DNA from: Alphaproteobacteria bacterium UBA1301
GTDB taxonomy: Bacteria > Pseudomonadota > Alphaproteobacteria > Micropepsales > Micropepsaceae
NCBI GenBank assembly: GCA_002307725.1
Contig: DBUB01000010.1
Coordinates: forward strand, 958,410 to 1,022,409
DNA: 64,000 nt
Direction: 5' to 3'
The number at the start of each line of letters is the position of its first letter. The stretch's first letter is position 1. Both the position numbers and the translations under genes were made by a program. Shown piece after piece: positions 41,028 to 49,893 of this stretch. Under the pieces are notes generated by a model. That model saw only the letters and a list, made by a program, of their open reading frames with translations. It had not been told where the DNA came from and did not search any database.

Positions 41028-43202
41028 TTACCCCTCCACCTTCGAAAAATCCGCCGCCAGGTGCAGCGTGGCGCGCAGGCGCGCGAGCAGCTTGAGACGG
41101 TTCTGGCGCAAGGCCGGGTCCTTGTCGTTGACCGTGACCTTGTCGAAGAACGCATCCACCGGCGCCCGCAAGCGGCTCATCACGCCCATGGCTTCCACGA
41201 AGCGCTCGTGTTCGATCTCGGCCTTCACCAATTCGGCCGCGGTCGACAATTCCACGTACAGCGTTTTTTCCTCATCGAGCACGAACGCATCGGGATCGGG
41301 TTCGCCGTCGAAGGTGGTTTTGTCCTTCTTCTCTTCGGCTTTCAGAATGTTTGCCGCGCGCTTGTAACCCGCGAGCAGATCGGCGCCCTCCTCCGACTTG
41401 AGGAACGACTGCAACGCCTCCACGCGAGCCACCAGCCGCACCAAATCGTCTTCGTTGCCAAGCGAGAACACGGCATCGATCAAATCGTAACGGGTGCCCT
41501 TTTCTTTCAGCGCGACTTTGAGACGGTCGGCGAGAAATTCAGTTACGCCCGAAATACGGTAGGCTTCATCAACCTCTAAGGACGGTTTGCTTGCCTCAAA
41601 CCTCAGATTCTCGCCTAGTTTCGCTTCAAGCTTCTCAGCAAAGCGTGCCAACTTTTGGATGGCCGCCTCATCTACTTCACGCGAAACAAACGCGAAACGG
41701 TGAACGGCACTTGTCAAAACGGCCGAGAGTGGCAAGCGAACTTCGTTTGCGAGAATAATGCGAATTAGTCCGAGCGCAGCACGTCGCAAACCAAAAGGAT
41801 CGCTAGACCCGGTTGGTGCTTGCCCAGCTACAAAAAAGCCAACCAATTGATCCAGCTTATCCGCCAGTGCGACCGCGATGGAGACCTTACTCGTCGGCAC
41901 CGCGTCGGACGGACCCACCGGTTTGTAGTGGTCACGGATCGCATCAGCGACTTCCGCATCTTCGCGATCGTGGAGCGCATAATAGCGGCCCATCACGCCT
42001 TGCAGTTCGGGGAATTCGCCGACCACGCCAGTCGTCAAATCCGCTTTGCACAGGCGCGCGGCGCGTTTGGCTTTTTCGACATCGGCGCCGATTTTTTCCG
42101 CGATCTCGCCTGCCAGCGCTTCAATGCGCATCACCCGTTCGTATTGGGTGCCGAGTTTGGCGTGGAAGGTGATGCCTTTCAGCTTTTCGACCCGGCTGTC
42201 GAGGCGATGCTGCCGGTCCTGGTCCCAGAAGAATTTGGCGTCCGACAGCCGCGCCCGCAGCACGCGTTCGTTGCCTGCCACGATGGCCTTGCCGCCGTCT
42301 TCCGCCACCATGTTGGAGACCACCGCAAAGCGGCTGGCCATTTCGCCCGTGGCAGGATCGCGCAGCGAAAAATATTTCTGATGCACCCGCATCGAGGTTT
42401 GCAGAATTTCCGCCGGCACATCCATGAACTGGTCTTCGATGGTGCCAACAAGAACCGTCGGCCATTCGTTGAGGCCCGCGACCTCATCCAGCAGGCCCTG
42501 ATCCTCGATCAGTTCCAGCCCCAGCGCGAACGCCGCGGTTTGCGCTTGCTTCAGAATGGTTTCTTTGCGCTCGGCGGCCTCCAGCATCACATGCGCAGTA
42601 CGCAAATCGCTGCGGTAAATCTCGAAAGTCTTGGCGTTGATGACGCCCGCCGAGAGAAACCGATGACCCTTGGTCTGGCTGCCGCTGTTCACACCTGCGA
42701 AGGTGAATCGCACCACTTCGCCGTCGAACACGCAAAGAATGGAATGCAGCGGCCGCACCCAGCGCACATCGCTGCCGGGAAAGCGCATCGATTTCGGCCA
42801 CGGCAATTTGGCGAAGCATTCCGGTAAAATTTCCGACAACACTTCGGCGGTGGCGCGGCCTTTGCGATGGATCACGGCGACATAGAATTCGCCCTTGGCG
42901 TCGCTGCGTTTTTCGCATTGTTCCAGCGTGACACCCGCCGAGCGCAAAAAACCTTGCAGCGCTTTTTCCGGCGCACCGACGCGCGGGCCCTTCTTTTCTT
43001 CGGAAACGTCCGGCTGTTTCACCGGCAAACCGGCCAGCACCAGCGTCAAGCGGCGCGGCCCGCCAAACGCCTTCGAGCCTTCAAACAACAACCCGCGGTC
43101 CGACAACGCGCCGACCACCAGGCGTTCCAAATCCTTGGCCGCCTGCGCCTGCATCCGCGCTGGAATTTCTTCACTGAAAAGTTCAAGCAGCAATTCGGCC
43201 AT
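41028..43202 (-). CDS. glyS: glycyl-tRNA synthetase beta subunit
   Basis: A 724-residue subunit of the alpha2beta2 bacterial GlyRS, contacting tRNA(Gly). It begins with the family opening LLLELFSEEIPARM, contains FLEPRE-like core segments and the DADALRE-like RFAVVSNM stretch, an HD-like domain in the middle (DLTTGVVGEFPELQGVMGRYYA near 395-416), and the C-terminal anticodon-binding DALR domain ending LLARLRATLHLAADFSKVEG. Full length. It is normally tight behind glyQ; here 211 bp containing a palindromic element separate them. Confidence 0.95.
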   Translation of the reverse strand: MAELLLELFSEEIPARMQAQAAKDLERLVVGALSDRGLLFEGSKAFGGPRRLTLVLAGLPVKQPDVSEEKKGPRVGAPEKALQGFLRSAGVTLEQCEKRSDAKGEFYVAVIHRKGRATAEVLSEILPECFAKLPWPKSMRFPGSDVRWVRPLHSILCVFDGEVVRFTFAGVNSGSQTKGHRFLSAGVINAKTFEIYRSDLRTAHVMLEAAERKETILKQAQTAAFALGLELIEDQGLLDEVAGLNEWPTVLVGTIEDQFMDVPAEILQTSMRVHQKYFSLRDPATGEMASRFAVVSNMVAEDGGKAIVAGNERVLRARLSDAKFFWDQDRQHRLDSRVEKLKGITFHAKLGTQYERVMRIEALAGEIAEKIGADVEKAKRAARLCKADLTTGVVGEFPELQGVMGRYYALHDREDAEVADAIRDHYKPVGPSDAVPTSKVSIAVALADKLDQLVGFFVAGQAPTGSSDPFGLRRAALGLIRIILANEVRLPLSAVLTSAVHRFAFVSREVDEAAIQKLARFAEKLEAKLGENLRFEASKPSLEVDEAYRISGVTEFLADRLKVALKEKGTRYDLIDAVFSLGNEDDLVRLVARVEALQSFLKSEEGADLLAGYKRAANILKAEEKKDKTTFDGEPDPDAFVLDEEKTLYVELSTAAELVKAEIEHERFVEAMGVMSRLRAPVDAFFDKVTVNDKDPALRQNRLKLLARLRATLHLAADFSKVEG

Positions 43203-43227
43203 CAGTGGCCCCCAAAAACAAAAACGG

Positions 43228-43402
43228 TGTCATCCCCGGCCGAGCAATCGCGCGTCGGCGCGAATGCGAGGGGAAGGGGACCCAGGTTCCGAAGTTCGTG
43301 CGGTGTCGAAGAACGGGCAGCGGCGCGCAATCGTTCAGAGCGGAAATGCGGGACCACCTGGGTCCCCTTCCCGCCGCGCTGCGCGCGTCGCCGGGGATGA
43401 CA
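43228..43402. repeat. dispersed palindromic element, copy 2, between glyQ and glyS
   Basis: A 175-bp element bounded by perfect 13-bp inverted repeats (TGTCATCCCCGGC and complement), with the same inner GGGGAAGGGGACCCAGGT arms as the copy at 10764-10955 (left 43270-43287, right 43356-43372). The central 70 bp differ from copy 1. It occupies nearly the whole gap between two co-functional subunit genes. Confidence 0.88.
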
Positions 43403-43413
43403 GATTGTGTGCA

Positions 43414-44286
43414 TCAGCCATACCTCGGTTCGTAAGCGCCCATTGGCGTGGCCAGCCAGCCTTCGCAGCACATCTTCGCCAGCGCGCGGACGCGGCCGAT
43501 ATAAGCGGCGCGTTCGGTCACTGAAATCACGCCGCGGGCATCGAGCAGATTGAAGCAATGGCTCGCCTTGATGCATTGGTCGTACGCGGGCAGCGGCACG
43601 CCTTTTTCCACCAGCGCTTTGCATTCGCCTTCGGCGTCGGAAAAATGGCGCTTGAGAAGTTCGGTGTCGGCGTACTCGAAATCGTAAGCTGAGAATTCGC
43701 GTTCGGCTTGGTGGAACACCTCGCCGTAGCGGAAGTGCTCGTTGAAGGCCAAGTCATAAACGAACTCGACGCCCTGCACATACATGGCGAGACGCTCAAG
43801 CCCGTAGGTCAGCTCGGCGCAAACCGGATCGCAATCGATGCCGCCGACCTGCTGGAAATAGGTGAACTGGCTGACTTCCATGCCGTCGCACCACACTTCC
43901 CACCCCAAGCCCCAGGCGCCGAGCGTCGGGCTTTCCCAATCGTCTTCCACGAAGCGGACGTCGTGCTTGGCGGGGTCGAGGCCGATCGCCTTGAGCGACC
44001 CCAGGTAAAGGTCCTGCACATATTCCGGTGCCGGCTTCAGGATCACCTGAAACTGATAATAGTGCTGCAACCGGTTCGGGTTCTCGCCGTAGCGCCCATC
44101 GGACGGCCGCCGCGACGGCTGCACATAAGCCGCCCGCCACGGCCGCGGACCGAGGGCGCGAAGCGTGGTCGCCGGGTGGAAGGTGCCCGCCCCCATCTCG
44201 ACGTCGTAGGGTTGCAGAATCAGGCAGCCATGTGCCGCCCAATAATTCTGAAGAGTCAGGATCAGGTCCTGGAATGTTTTAGCCAC
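43414..44286 (-). CDS. glyQ: glycyl-tRNA synthetase alpha subunit
   Basis: A 290-residue class II catalytic subunit activating glycine. Signatures are TFQDLILTLQNYWAAHGC at the start, QPYDVEMGAGTFHPATTLRALGP near 22-44, the motif 2 region VQPSRRPSDGRYGENPNRLQHYYQFQV near 56-80, and EMLDARGVISVTERA-like FNLLDARGVISVTERAAYIGRVR near the end. The start codon is GTG. Partner glyS follows after the palindromic element. A 95-bp gap separates it from the methyltransferase gene upstream. Confidence 0.96.
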   Translation of the reverse strand: MAKTFQDLILTLQNYWAAHGCLILQPYDVEMGAGTFHPATTLRALGPRPWRAAYVQPSRRPSDGRYGENPNRLQHYYQFQVILKPAPEYVQDLYLGSLKAIGLDPAKHDVRFVEDDWESPTLGAWGLGWEVWCDGMEVSQFTYFQQVGGIDCDPVCAELTYGLERLAMYVQGVEFVYDLAFNEHFRYGEVFHQAEREFSAYDFEYADTELLKRHFSDAEGECKALVEKGVPLPAYDQCIKASHCFNLLDARGVISVTERAAYIGRVRALAKMCCEGWLATPMGAYEPRYG

Positions 44287-44381
44287 GATTCAATGTCTCC
44301 CGAGGCGGGCCGGAACCTATAGGCGGGGGCCGGGTCAAACAACACCGCAAATGCCACGGGCTTCACGCGAGGATGGCAACG

Positions 44382-45125
44382 CTACTTTCCTCCCCAGCGG
44401 GGGAGGAAAGACCGCGTATTTACAGCCCCAGCCCCACCCCGCAGCACGGCATCGGCTTCGGCCGTGTACGTCCCGTCGGCAGTGTGCAGCACCAGCCCAG
44501 CCAGCATCTGAAGCGGCGCCCGCACGCCCTGCCGGACCTGGATAATGACCCGTTTGGCCGGCAGTCCCACCCGCGGCCACAGAGGAAACACCACCACGCC
44601 CCGTTCGGGGAGCGCCGCCAGCGCCTCGCCCAGCCGGTCGGCGCGCAGGATCGCCGTAAAGCTGCCGCCCGAAGCCGTCCGCTTGAGCCCCCCAGCCAGC
44701 CAGCCGCCCAGCCGCCCGCCGTCCTGCAGCGCCCGGGCCTTAGCCGGATCGGGAGCGGCCTGCCCGCCCTCGCCATGGAACGGCGGATTGCACAGAACTT
44801 GGTTGAACGGCCGCCGGTAAGCAGCTGGCAAATCGAACACATCCGCCTCAGCAAAGCGGACCCGTCCGGCCATCCCATTGGCTTCGGCATTGGCGGTGGC
44901 CAGCGCCACCAGATCGGCGTCGATCTCCAGCCCCAAGACCTTAACCTCGGGCAGGCGCGCCGCCAGACACAGGCTGGCTGTCCCCGCCCCGGCGCCGAGT
45001 TCCAGAACCTCACCGGTATCTTCCGGCACGGCGGCGGCCAGCATCACAGCATCGAGCCCAGCGCGGAAGCCCGCATCCGGCTGCTGCACAATCACCCGCC
45101 CTCCGAGAAACCGGTCTTCACTCAT
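44382..45125 (-). CDS. tRNA1(Val) adenine N6-methyltransferase-like (TrmN6/YfiC family)
   Basis: A 247-residue SAM-dependent methyltransferase. The SAM motif VLELGAGAGTASLCLAAR lies near residues 40-57, the acidic loop GLEIDADLV near 66, and the adenine N6-methylase catalytic motif NPPFH near 112-116. The N-terminal DRFLGGRVIVQQPDAGFRAGLDA is typical of the YfiC-like branch, which modifies A37 of tRNA1(Val); other targets are possible. It begins 11 bp after the DUF2007 gene, in the conserved alphaproteobacterial order before glyQ. Confidence 0.85.
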   Translation of the reverse strand: MSEDRFLGGRVIVQQPDAGFRAGLDAVMLAAAVPEDTGEVLELGAGAGTASLCLAARLPEVKVLGLEIDADLVALATANAEANGMAGRVRFAEADVFDLPAAYRRPFNQVLCNPPFHGEGGQAAPDPAKARALQDGGRLGGWLAGGLKRTASGGSFTAILRADRLGEALAALPERGVVVFPLWPRVGLPAKRVIIQVRQGVRAPLQMLAGLVLHTADGTYTAEADAVLRGGAGAVNTRSFLPRWGGK

Positions 45126-45136
45126 TATTTGCCTTG

Positions 45137-45367
45137 TTATTTGCCTTGGGGTTCGAGTTCGGCGGCACCAACCCCGTCGCGCAAAATCTCGCGGGCGCGT
45201 TCCTCGTCAGAGTCGCTGACCGACAGCCGCCGCGGCAGAACGCCGATGCTGCCATCCATGATGCTCATCGACTCATCGAACACGACGGCGGCGATGCCGG
45301 CGTCTTTCAGCAAGGCTTCGGCATAGTTGAGCAGGACGGGGTCGTTCGTCTTCAGGATGGTCTTCAT
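45137..45367 (-). CDS. DUF2007 family protein
   Basis: A 76-residue protein matching DUF2007 (putative signal-transducing, ferredoxin-like fold): MKTILKTNDPVLLNYAEALLKDAGI, then VVFDESMSIMDGSIGVLPRRLSV with the family's central loop, and an Asp/Glu-rich end. The ATG is preceded by GGAATCGGCC; a TTG four codons upstream is less likely. It is divergent from the prenyl synthase gene and coupled to the methyltransferase gene. Function unknown. Confidence 0.82.
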   Translation of the reverse strand: MKTILKTNDPVLLNYAEALLKDAGIAAVVFDESMSIMDGSIGVLPRRLSVSDSDEERAREILRDGVGAAELEPQGK

Positions 45368-45481
45368 GGCCGATTCCAAATCGCAGTCGAAGTCATTGTA
45401 TCACTGAAATGTTTTCTTGGGTGCTTGACCCGGGCCGCCCCGGCTACCAATCTCATCCTTGTGTTGACCAAGCTTCCCCAG

Positions 45482-46498
45482 ATGTCCGTTCCGCCCCGCC
45501 TGCGCCGTCCCGAAACCGACGTTTCACCGGTCGAGCGGTTGCACGCTCTGGTCGCGGCCGACATGCGTACTACCGACATGCTGATTCACGAGCGGCTATC
45601 GAGCGCCGTGGCGCTGATCCCTGATCTCGCCAAGCACCTGATTGATTCCGGCGGCAAGCGGCTGCGGCCGCTCTTAACGCTGGCGACGGCGAGCATGGGT
45701 GGCTATGCGGGGCGCGATCACGCCAAGCTGGCGGCGGCGGTGGAATTCATCCACACCGCAACGCTGCTGCACGACGACGTGGTCGACGAAAGCTCGCTGC
45801 GCCGCGGCAAGGTCTCGGCCAATATCGTCTGGGGCAACAAAGCGAGCGTGCTGGTCGGTGATTTCCTGTTGTCGCGCGCTTTCGAGCTGATGGTGGAAAC
45901 TGGTGAGCCCGAAGTGCTGGCGATCCTGTCGCGCGCCGCGGCGGTGATCTCCGAAGGCGAAGTGATGCAGCTGAAGTCGGCCGGCGATCTTGGCGTCAAC
46001 GAGGAGCATTACCTGCGTGTCGTCAGCGCCAAGACGGCCGAGCTGTTCGCCGCCGCTTCCGAATCCGGCGCGGTGATTGCGAGTGGCAAAGGCGCCTTCG
46101 CCGACGCCGTGCGCGATTACGGCATGAACCTCGGTATCGCCTTCCAGCTCGTCGATGACGCTCTCGACTACTCCGGCCGTCAGGCGCTGATGGGCAAATC
46201 GGTCGGTGACGATTTTCGCGAAGGCAAAGTCACCCTGCCCGTCATCCTCGCGGTGGCGCGCGCCGACGATCCGGCCAAGAAATTCTGGAAGCGGGTGATC
46301 GAAACCGGCCCCCAGGCCGAAGCCGATCTCGACCGCGCCATCACGCTGGTGGAACAGACCGGCGCCATCGCCGACACCATGGAACGGGCCCGCGGCTACG
46401 CCAGCCTCGCCTGCCGGGCGCTCGAACGGGTGCCGCAAAGCCAGATGCGCGAAGTGCTCGCGGCGGTCGCCGATTTCTGCGTCGAGCGGGCGTATTGA
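45482..46498 (+). CDS. polyprenyl (octa/decaprenyl) diphosphate synthase
   Basis: A 338-residue trans-prenyltransferase elongating farnesyl/geranyl diphosphate with isopentenyl diphosphate to the ubiquinone side chain. The first Asp-rich motif is LLHDDVVDES near residue 98, preceded by GGKRLRPLLTLA near 58; the second is QLVDDALDY near 224. Small residues before the first motif fit a long-chain product; the exact chain length (often C50 in alphaproteobacteria) cannot be read off. It divides from the DUF2007 operon by a 114-bp promoter region. IspE, which supplies precursors, lies 5 kb away. Confidence 0.93.
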   Translation: MSVPPRLRRPETDVSPVERLHALVAADMRTTDMLIHERLSSAVALIPDLAKHLIDSGGKRLRPLLTLATASMGGYAGRDHAKLAAAVEFIHTATLLHDDVVDESSLRRGKVSANIVWGNKASVLVGDFLLSRAFELMVETGEPEVLAILSRAAAVISEGEVMQLKSAGDLGVNEEHYLRVVSAKTAELFAAASESGAVIASGKGAFADAVRDYGMNLGIAFQLVDDALDYSGRQALMGKSVGDDFREGKVTLPVILAVARADDPAKKFWKRVIETGPQAEADLDRAITLVEQTGAIADTMERARGYASLACRALERVPQSQMREVLAAVADFCVERAY

Positions 46499-46515
46499 AC
46501 GAAAGAGGGCGCACC

Positions 46516-47181
46516 ATGCGCTTTGCGGTTTTCGCGTTTTCGCTATTGACCTTCACGGCAACGCTTGCCGCCTCGGATGCTCAAGATCCGATGGCCGGAT
46601 ACATCGGCAATACGTCGATCTCGATCGATAACCAAGGCAATACCATCCACGTCTTCTATCGCGCCGATAACGCCTTCGCCCTGCAAAGCGGTAGCTTTTC
46701 CGGCAACGGCACCTGGGCAGTCGACAACGGCAAGCTCTGTCTTACCTACGAAAATGGTTCCGGCCGGAAGGCTTGCGTGCCGGTGGAGCCACATCAGGCC
46801 GGCGACGTGTGGAACCACGGCGACCGCCACATCACGCTGGTGCCGGGCCGCGCATTGACCGCTACGCCCGAGGTTTTGGCGGCGCTGGCAGCGGCGTCCC
46901 GAGTCGGCAATACGGTGGTGGCCAAGGATCCCGACGGCACCGAAACACGCCTTTACTGGCGGCCCGATCACACGTTCGCGGCCACGCGTCCAGGGTGGAA
47001 AACCGAAGGCACTTGGGCGGTGAAAGGATCGAGTCTCTTTCTCCACTACGCCATCGCCCGCCCGAACATGGGCAGCGACGAGGAGATGAAAAACGCCACC
47101 CCGCGCAAAGTCGGTGAGGTCTGGGGCATGGCCGATCGCAAAGTCACTCTGGTCGCGGGCGAACAGCTGCAAACACAATAG
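46516..47181 (+). CDS. secreted protein with two internal repeats, unknown
   Basis: A 221-residue protein with a signal peptide (MRFAVFAFSLLTFTATLAAS). The mature part consists of two related modules of about 85 residues (about 27-112 and 125-216). Each runs GNT, a YRADN/YWRPDHTF strand, GTWAV, a LCLTY/LFLHY strand, and ends DVWNHGDRHITLVPG or EVWGMADRKVTLVAG. No named domain is recognised. GAGGG lies six bases before the ATG. It follows the prenyl synthase gene by 17 bp. A fragment of its 3' end recurs at 49831, on the other side of the TonB receptor gene. Confidence 0.7.
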   Translation: MRFAVFAFSLLTFTATLAASDAQDPMAGYIGNTSISIDNQGNTIHVFYRADNAFALQSGSFSGNGTWAVDNGKLCLTYENGSGRKACVPVEPHQAGDVWNHGDRHITLVPGRALTATPEVLAALAAASRVGNTVVAKDPDGTETRLYWRPDHTFAATRPGWKTEGTWAVKGSSLFLHYAIARPNMGSDEEMKNATPRKVGEVWGMADRKVTLVAGEQLQTQ

Positions 47182-47584
47182 TATTCCTGTCATCCCGGCC
47201 AAGCGCTGCCCAACAATTGTACGAAGCCAATAAAATGGCACATAGCTGCGCACAGCGCCGAAACCCACTCAAACGAAATCAAAGTTTCGCAGGAAATCCC
47301 TGATCGCACCCACGTGCCAAACGGCAAGATTGTCTTGGGCACATACGAGGCGACATCTAGGATAATGTATTTAATCTTGCCAATAGTTGGTCTGTCGTCG
47401 AATCGCTCCGGCCGTTCATGCGTTCCCGGCCAGCCAAGTGTTGCGCAGGTGACACGGTATTTACAAGTAATGCGCAAAGCCTGATGGCGCGCGATACCAC
47501 AGCATTGCACTCGATTGCGGCCCGGTGTATTTCATCTGCAAACGATTGCAATGACGGATTGCAAAAAAACAATAGGAGGAAAAT
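47182..47584. other. AT-richer leader region of the TonB receptor gene
   Basis: A 403-bp gap, AT-richer than the surrounding genes. I find no gene or hairpin that I can support. It should include the promoter of the receptor gene; a good ribosome site (AGGAGGAAAAT) lies just before 47585. Confidence 0.5.
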
Positions 47585-49717
47585 ATGCGTTCACGCCTTA
47601 TGCTTTTTGGGTGCGCATCGATATTAGCATTGACCGGGGCTGCGATGGCTCAAGCGGAAATTGAGACCGTTGTGGTTACGGCGGCAAAAGGCGGCGCGCA
47701 GAAATTGCTCGAATCGCCGATGTCGGTCCAAGTGTTGTCGGACGTCGAGCTTAAAGCGAAGCACATCACCGATATTCATGACTTGATCACCACTGCCATT
47801 CCGGGTGCGTCGGAAGAAGAGCAGATCGGCATTTTCATCCGCGATTATGCGCTGCGCGGTTCGGGCGCTGGCGGCGGCGTCGGCGATCCGATGATCGGTT
47901 ACTATATCGACGATACCGCCTGGGCGATTCCGAACTCGCAGGTGGCGCCGTCGCTGCGTATGGTCGATATCGACCGTGTCGAAGTGCTGCGCGGACCTTA
48001 CGGTACCCTGTACGGTGCGGGTGCGATGGGCGGCACCATGATCTTCCACACGAAGAACCCAAGCCTGGACCGCCTCACCGTGAATGCCGATATGACGGTC
48101 GCGGGAATGCAGAACACCGACACACCGAACACCACCGTCGAAGGCGCGATCTCCTTCCCGCTTATAGAGGGAAAGCTGGGTCTGCGCGTCAGCGGCGGCT
48201 ACAACTATCAAGCCGGTTACGCCAGCGTTTATAGCGGTGCGGCGACCGGAACGCCGCTGGCCCGCCACGCCAACGACGTCCATCAGGAAGACATCAGAGC
48301 CGTCTTGTTGTGGCAGCCAACGGAGAACTTCTCGGCCCGCTTCCAGTATTGGGCCTTCGGCGGCTTCCAAAACTACAGCACGCAGATGCAGTCCGTCAGT
48401 CCGGCCGCTTTGACCAACTGGGGCGATTTCAAGGGCTTCGAAAAGTCACATAGCAACCTCTATTCGGCTTCGCTCGAGTACAATCTCGATTGGGCCACCC
48501 TGACCAGCGCCACGTCGTATTTCCGTACCGCCGGCGAAAACCTCTACGCTCTCTATCCGACAATCTCGCTGGATCAGGGCGGCGCGACGCAGAACGGCAA
48601 ATATCCAGGCACCTACAGCCTCCAACAGGAATTTCGGCTGGCATCGACATCCAAAGGCCCACTGCACTGGGTGGCCGGCGTGTACTACCAGGACGCCCGT
48701 AGTCTCTATTGGTACACAATCCCCGCCTTCAGCATCGGCGCCAAGACGAACGTCAACACCACCAACTGGTCGACCTTCGGCGAAGTCAGCTACGATCTCT
48801 TCGGCGGCAAGCTAGTGCCGCTCTTCGGGCTGCGATATTACAATGACGACCGCAGTTTCACGAGCACTTCCAATCCCGATAGTACATCGCCGGTCACCGT
48901 CAATGGATCGGTAAAGCCGAGCGTCACGACGTGGCGCGCCAACCTCAGTTGGCATCCTGTCGAAGATATGACTGTGTTTTTCAACGCCGGCACGGGCTTC
49001 CGCAGCCCGATCATGCAGTCGGCACCGCAGGTGACCGCACTCAAGACCGACGGAGTCGACGGTCAGCTGTCGCTGAAGCCGGACACGGACATCAGCTACG
49101 AAGTCGGCTTCAAGGGACGGTTGTCTGATATCAATGTCGACTATGCGCTCAGCGGCTACTGGCTCACGTACAAGAACTATCAGACGGGCGTGAATACCAC
49201 GACCGGCATTTCGGCTTTTGCCAACCTCGGTACGGCCAGGACGGAAGGCTTCGACCTCGAACTGCATTGGTATCCGCTTGACGGGCTGACGCTCGGCTTT
49301 ACGGGCAACATTAATAGGTCCGTGTATGGCGAGATCGATCCCAGCGTGGCGGCGCTGTCCAGCAGTGGCTTCGACGTCAAAAAAGGCGGGCAGTTGCTCA
49401 ACACACCCGGCTATACTGCCCGGTTTGATATTGGGTACGAGCGGGATATCGGCGACGGTTACACGCTCTACACCAATGCGGCGGCGATCCCGACGGCCAA
49501 GCGCATCAATCAGTATGGCGTCTACAGCGCCACGTATACGCTGTACAACACGGCCATCGGCGTGCGTTACGGCCGCTATGATGTCCAGCTGTTCGGCGAA
49601 AACCTGGCCGACGCGCGCGGACCTTTCTATATCCGCGCCGTTGATTCCCCGAAGGCCATGGTGGTCGGGCCCAATCCGAGAACAATCGGTATCCGTCTCG
49701 GCGTGAACTTCGACTGA
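47585..49717 (+). CDS. TonB-dependent outer membrane receptor
   Basis: A 710-residue receptor. Signal peptide to about residue 23 (ASILALTGAAMAQA), a TonB-box-like ETVVVTA near 26-32, the plug domain (about 40-150; RVEVLRGPYGTLYGAGAMGGTM near 130-151), then a 22-strand barrel. It resembles receptors for siderophores or other complex ligands in the FecA/TonB-dep family, but the ligand is unknown. The chain ends LGVNFD rather than in a terminal aromatic. Strong Shine-Dalgarno. Flanked by copies of the preceding gene's 3' end, so probably acquired. Confidence 0.92.
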   Translation: MRSRLMLFGCASILALTGAAMAQAEIETVVVTAAKGGAQKLLESPMSVQVLSDVELKAKHITDIHDLITTAIPGASEEEQIGIFIRDYALRGSGAGGGVGDPMIGYYIDDTAWAIPNSQVAPSLRMVDIDRVEVLRGPYGTLYGAGAMGGTMIFHTKNPSLDRLTVNADMTVAGMQNTDTPNTTVEGAISFPLIEGKLGLRVSGGYNYQAGYASVYSGAATGTPLARHANDVHQEDIRAVLLWQPTENFSARFQYWAFGGFQNYSTQMQSVSPAALTNWGDFKGFEKSHSNLYSASLEYNLDWATLTSATSYFRTAGENLYALYPTISLDQGGATQNGKYPGTYSLQQEFRLASTSKGPLHWVAGVYYQDARSLYWYTIPAFSIGAKTNVNTTNWSTFGEVSYDLFGGKLVPLFGLRYYNDDRSFTSTSNPDSTSPVTVNGSVKPSVTTWRANLSWHPVEDMTVFFNAGTGFRSPIMQSAPQVTALKTDGVDGQLSLKPDTDISYEVGFKGRLSDINVDYALSGYWLTYKNYQTGVNTTTGISAFANLGTARTEGFDLELHWYPLDGLTLGFTGNINRSVYGEIDPSVAALSSSGFDVKKGGQLLNTPGYTARFDIGYERDIGDGYTLYTNAAAIPTAKRINQYGVYSATYTLYNTAIGVRYGRYDVQLFGENLADARGPFYIRAVDSPKAMVVGPNPRTIGIRLGVNFD

Positions 49718-49757
49718 AGAACCAGACTTCCTCCGCGGTAATTTTATCCAATGCGGT

Positions 49758-49793
49758 ATGGCCCGGGGCGTAATACGTCCCGGGCCATTTGTG
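49758..49793 (+). terminator. hairpin after the TonB receptor gene
   Basis: ATGGCCCGGG and CCCGGGCCAT pair around an 11-base loop and are followed by TTTGTGT. The tract is short, so termination may be moderate. It lies 40 bp past the receptor stop. Confidence 0.7.
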
Positions 49794-49809
49794 TATCTGG
49801 GGAGGGGAA

Positions 49810-49881
49810 ATGCTTTTGCCCGACGACGTGTGGGGCATGGCCGATCGCAAAGTCACCCTGGTCGCGGGCGAACCAGCTGCA
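49810..49881 (+). pseudogene. 3' fragment related to the two-repeat secreted protein gene
   Basis: From an ATG with GGAGGGG upstream, the frame reads MLLPDDVWGMADRKVTLVAGE. The block 49831-49880 matches 47122-47170 inside the secreted protein gene with one substitution and one inserted base. Similarity ends at the insertion, and the frame then runs antisense into the sulfotransferase gene. It is a remnant rather than a working gene. Confidence 0.75.
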
Positions 49882-49893
49882 GCTGATATAAAT

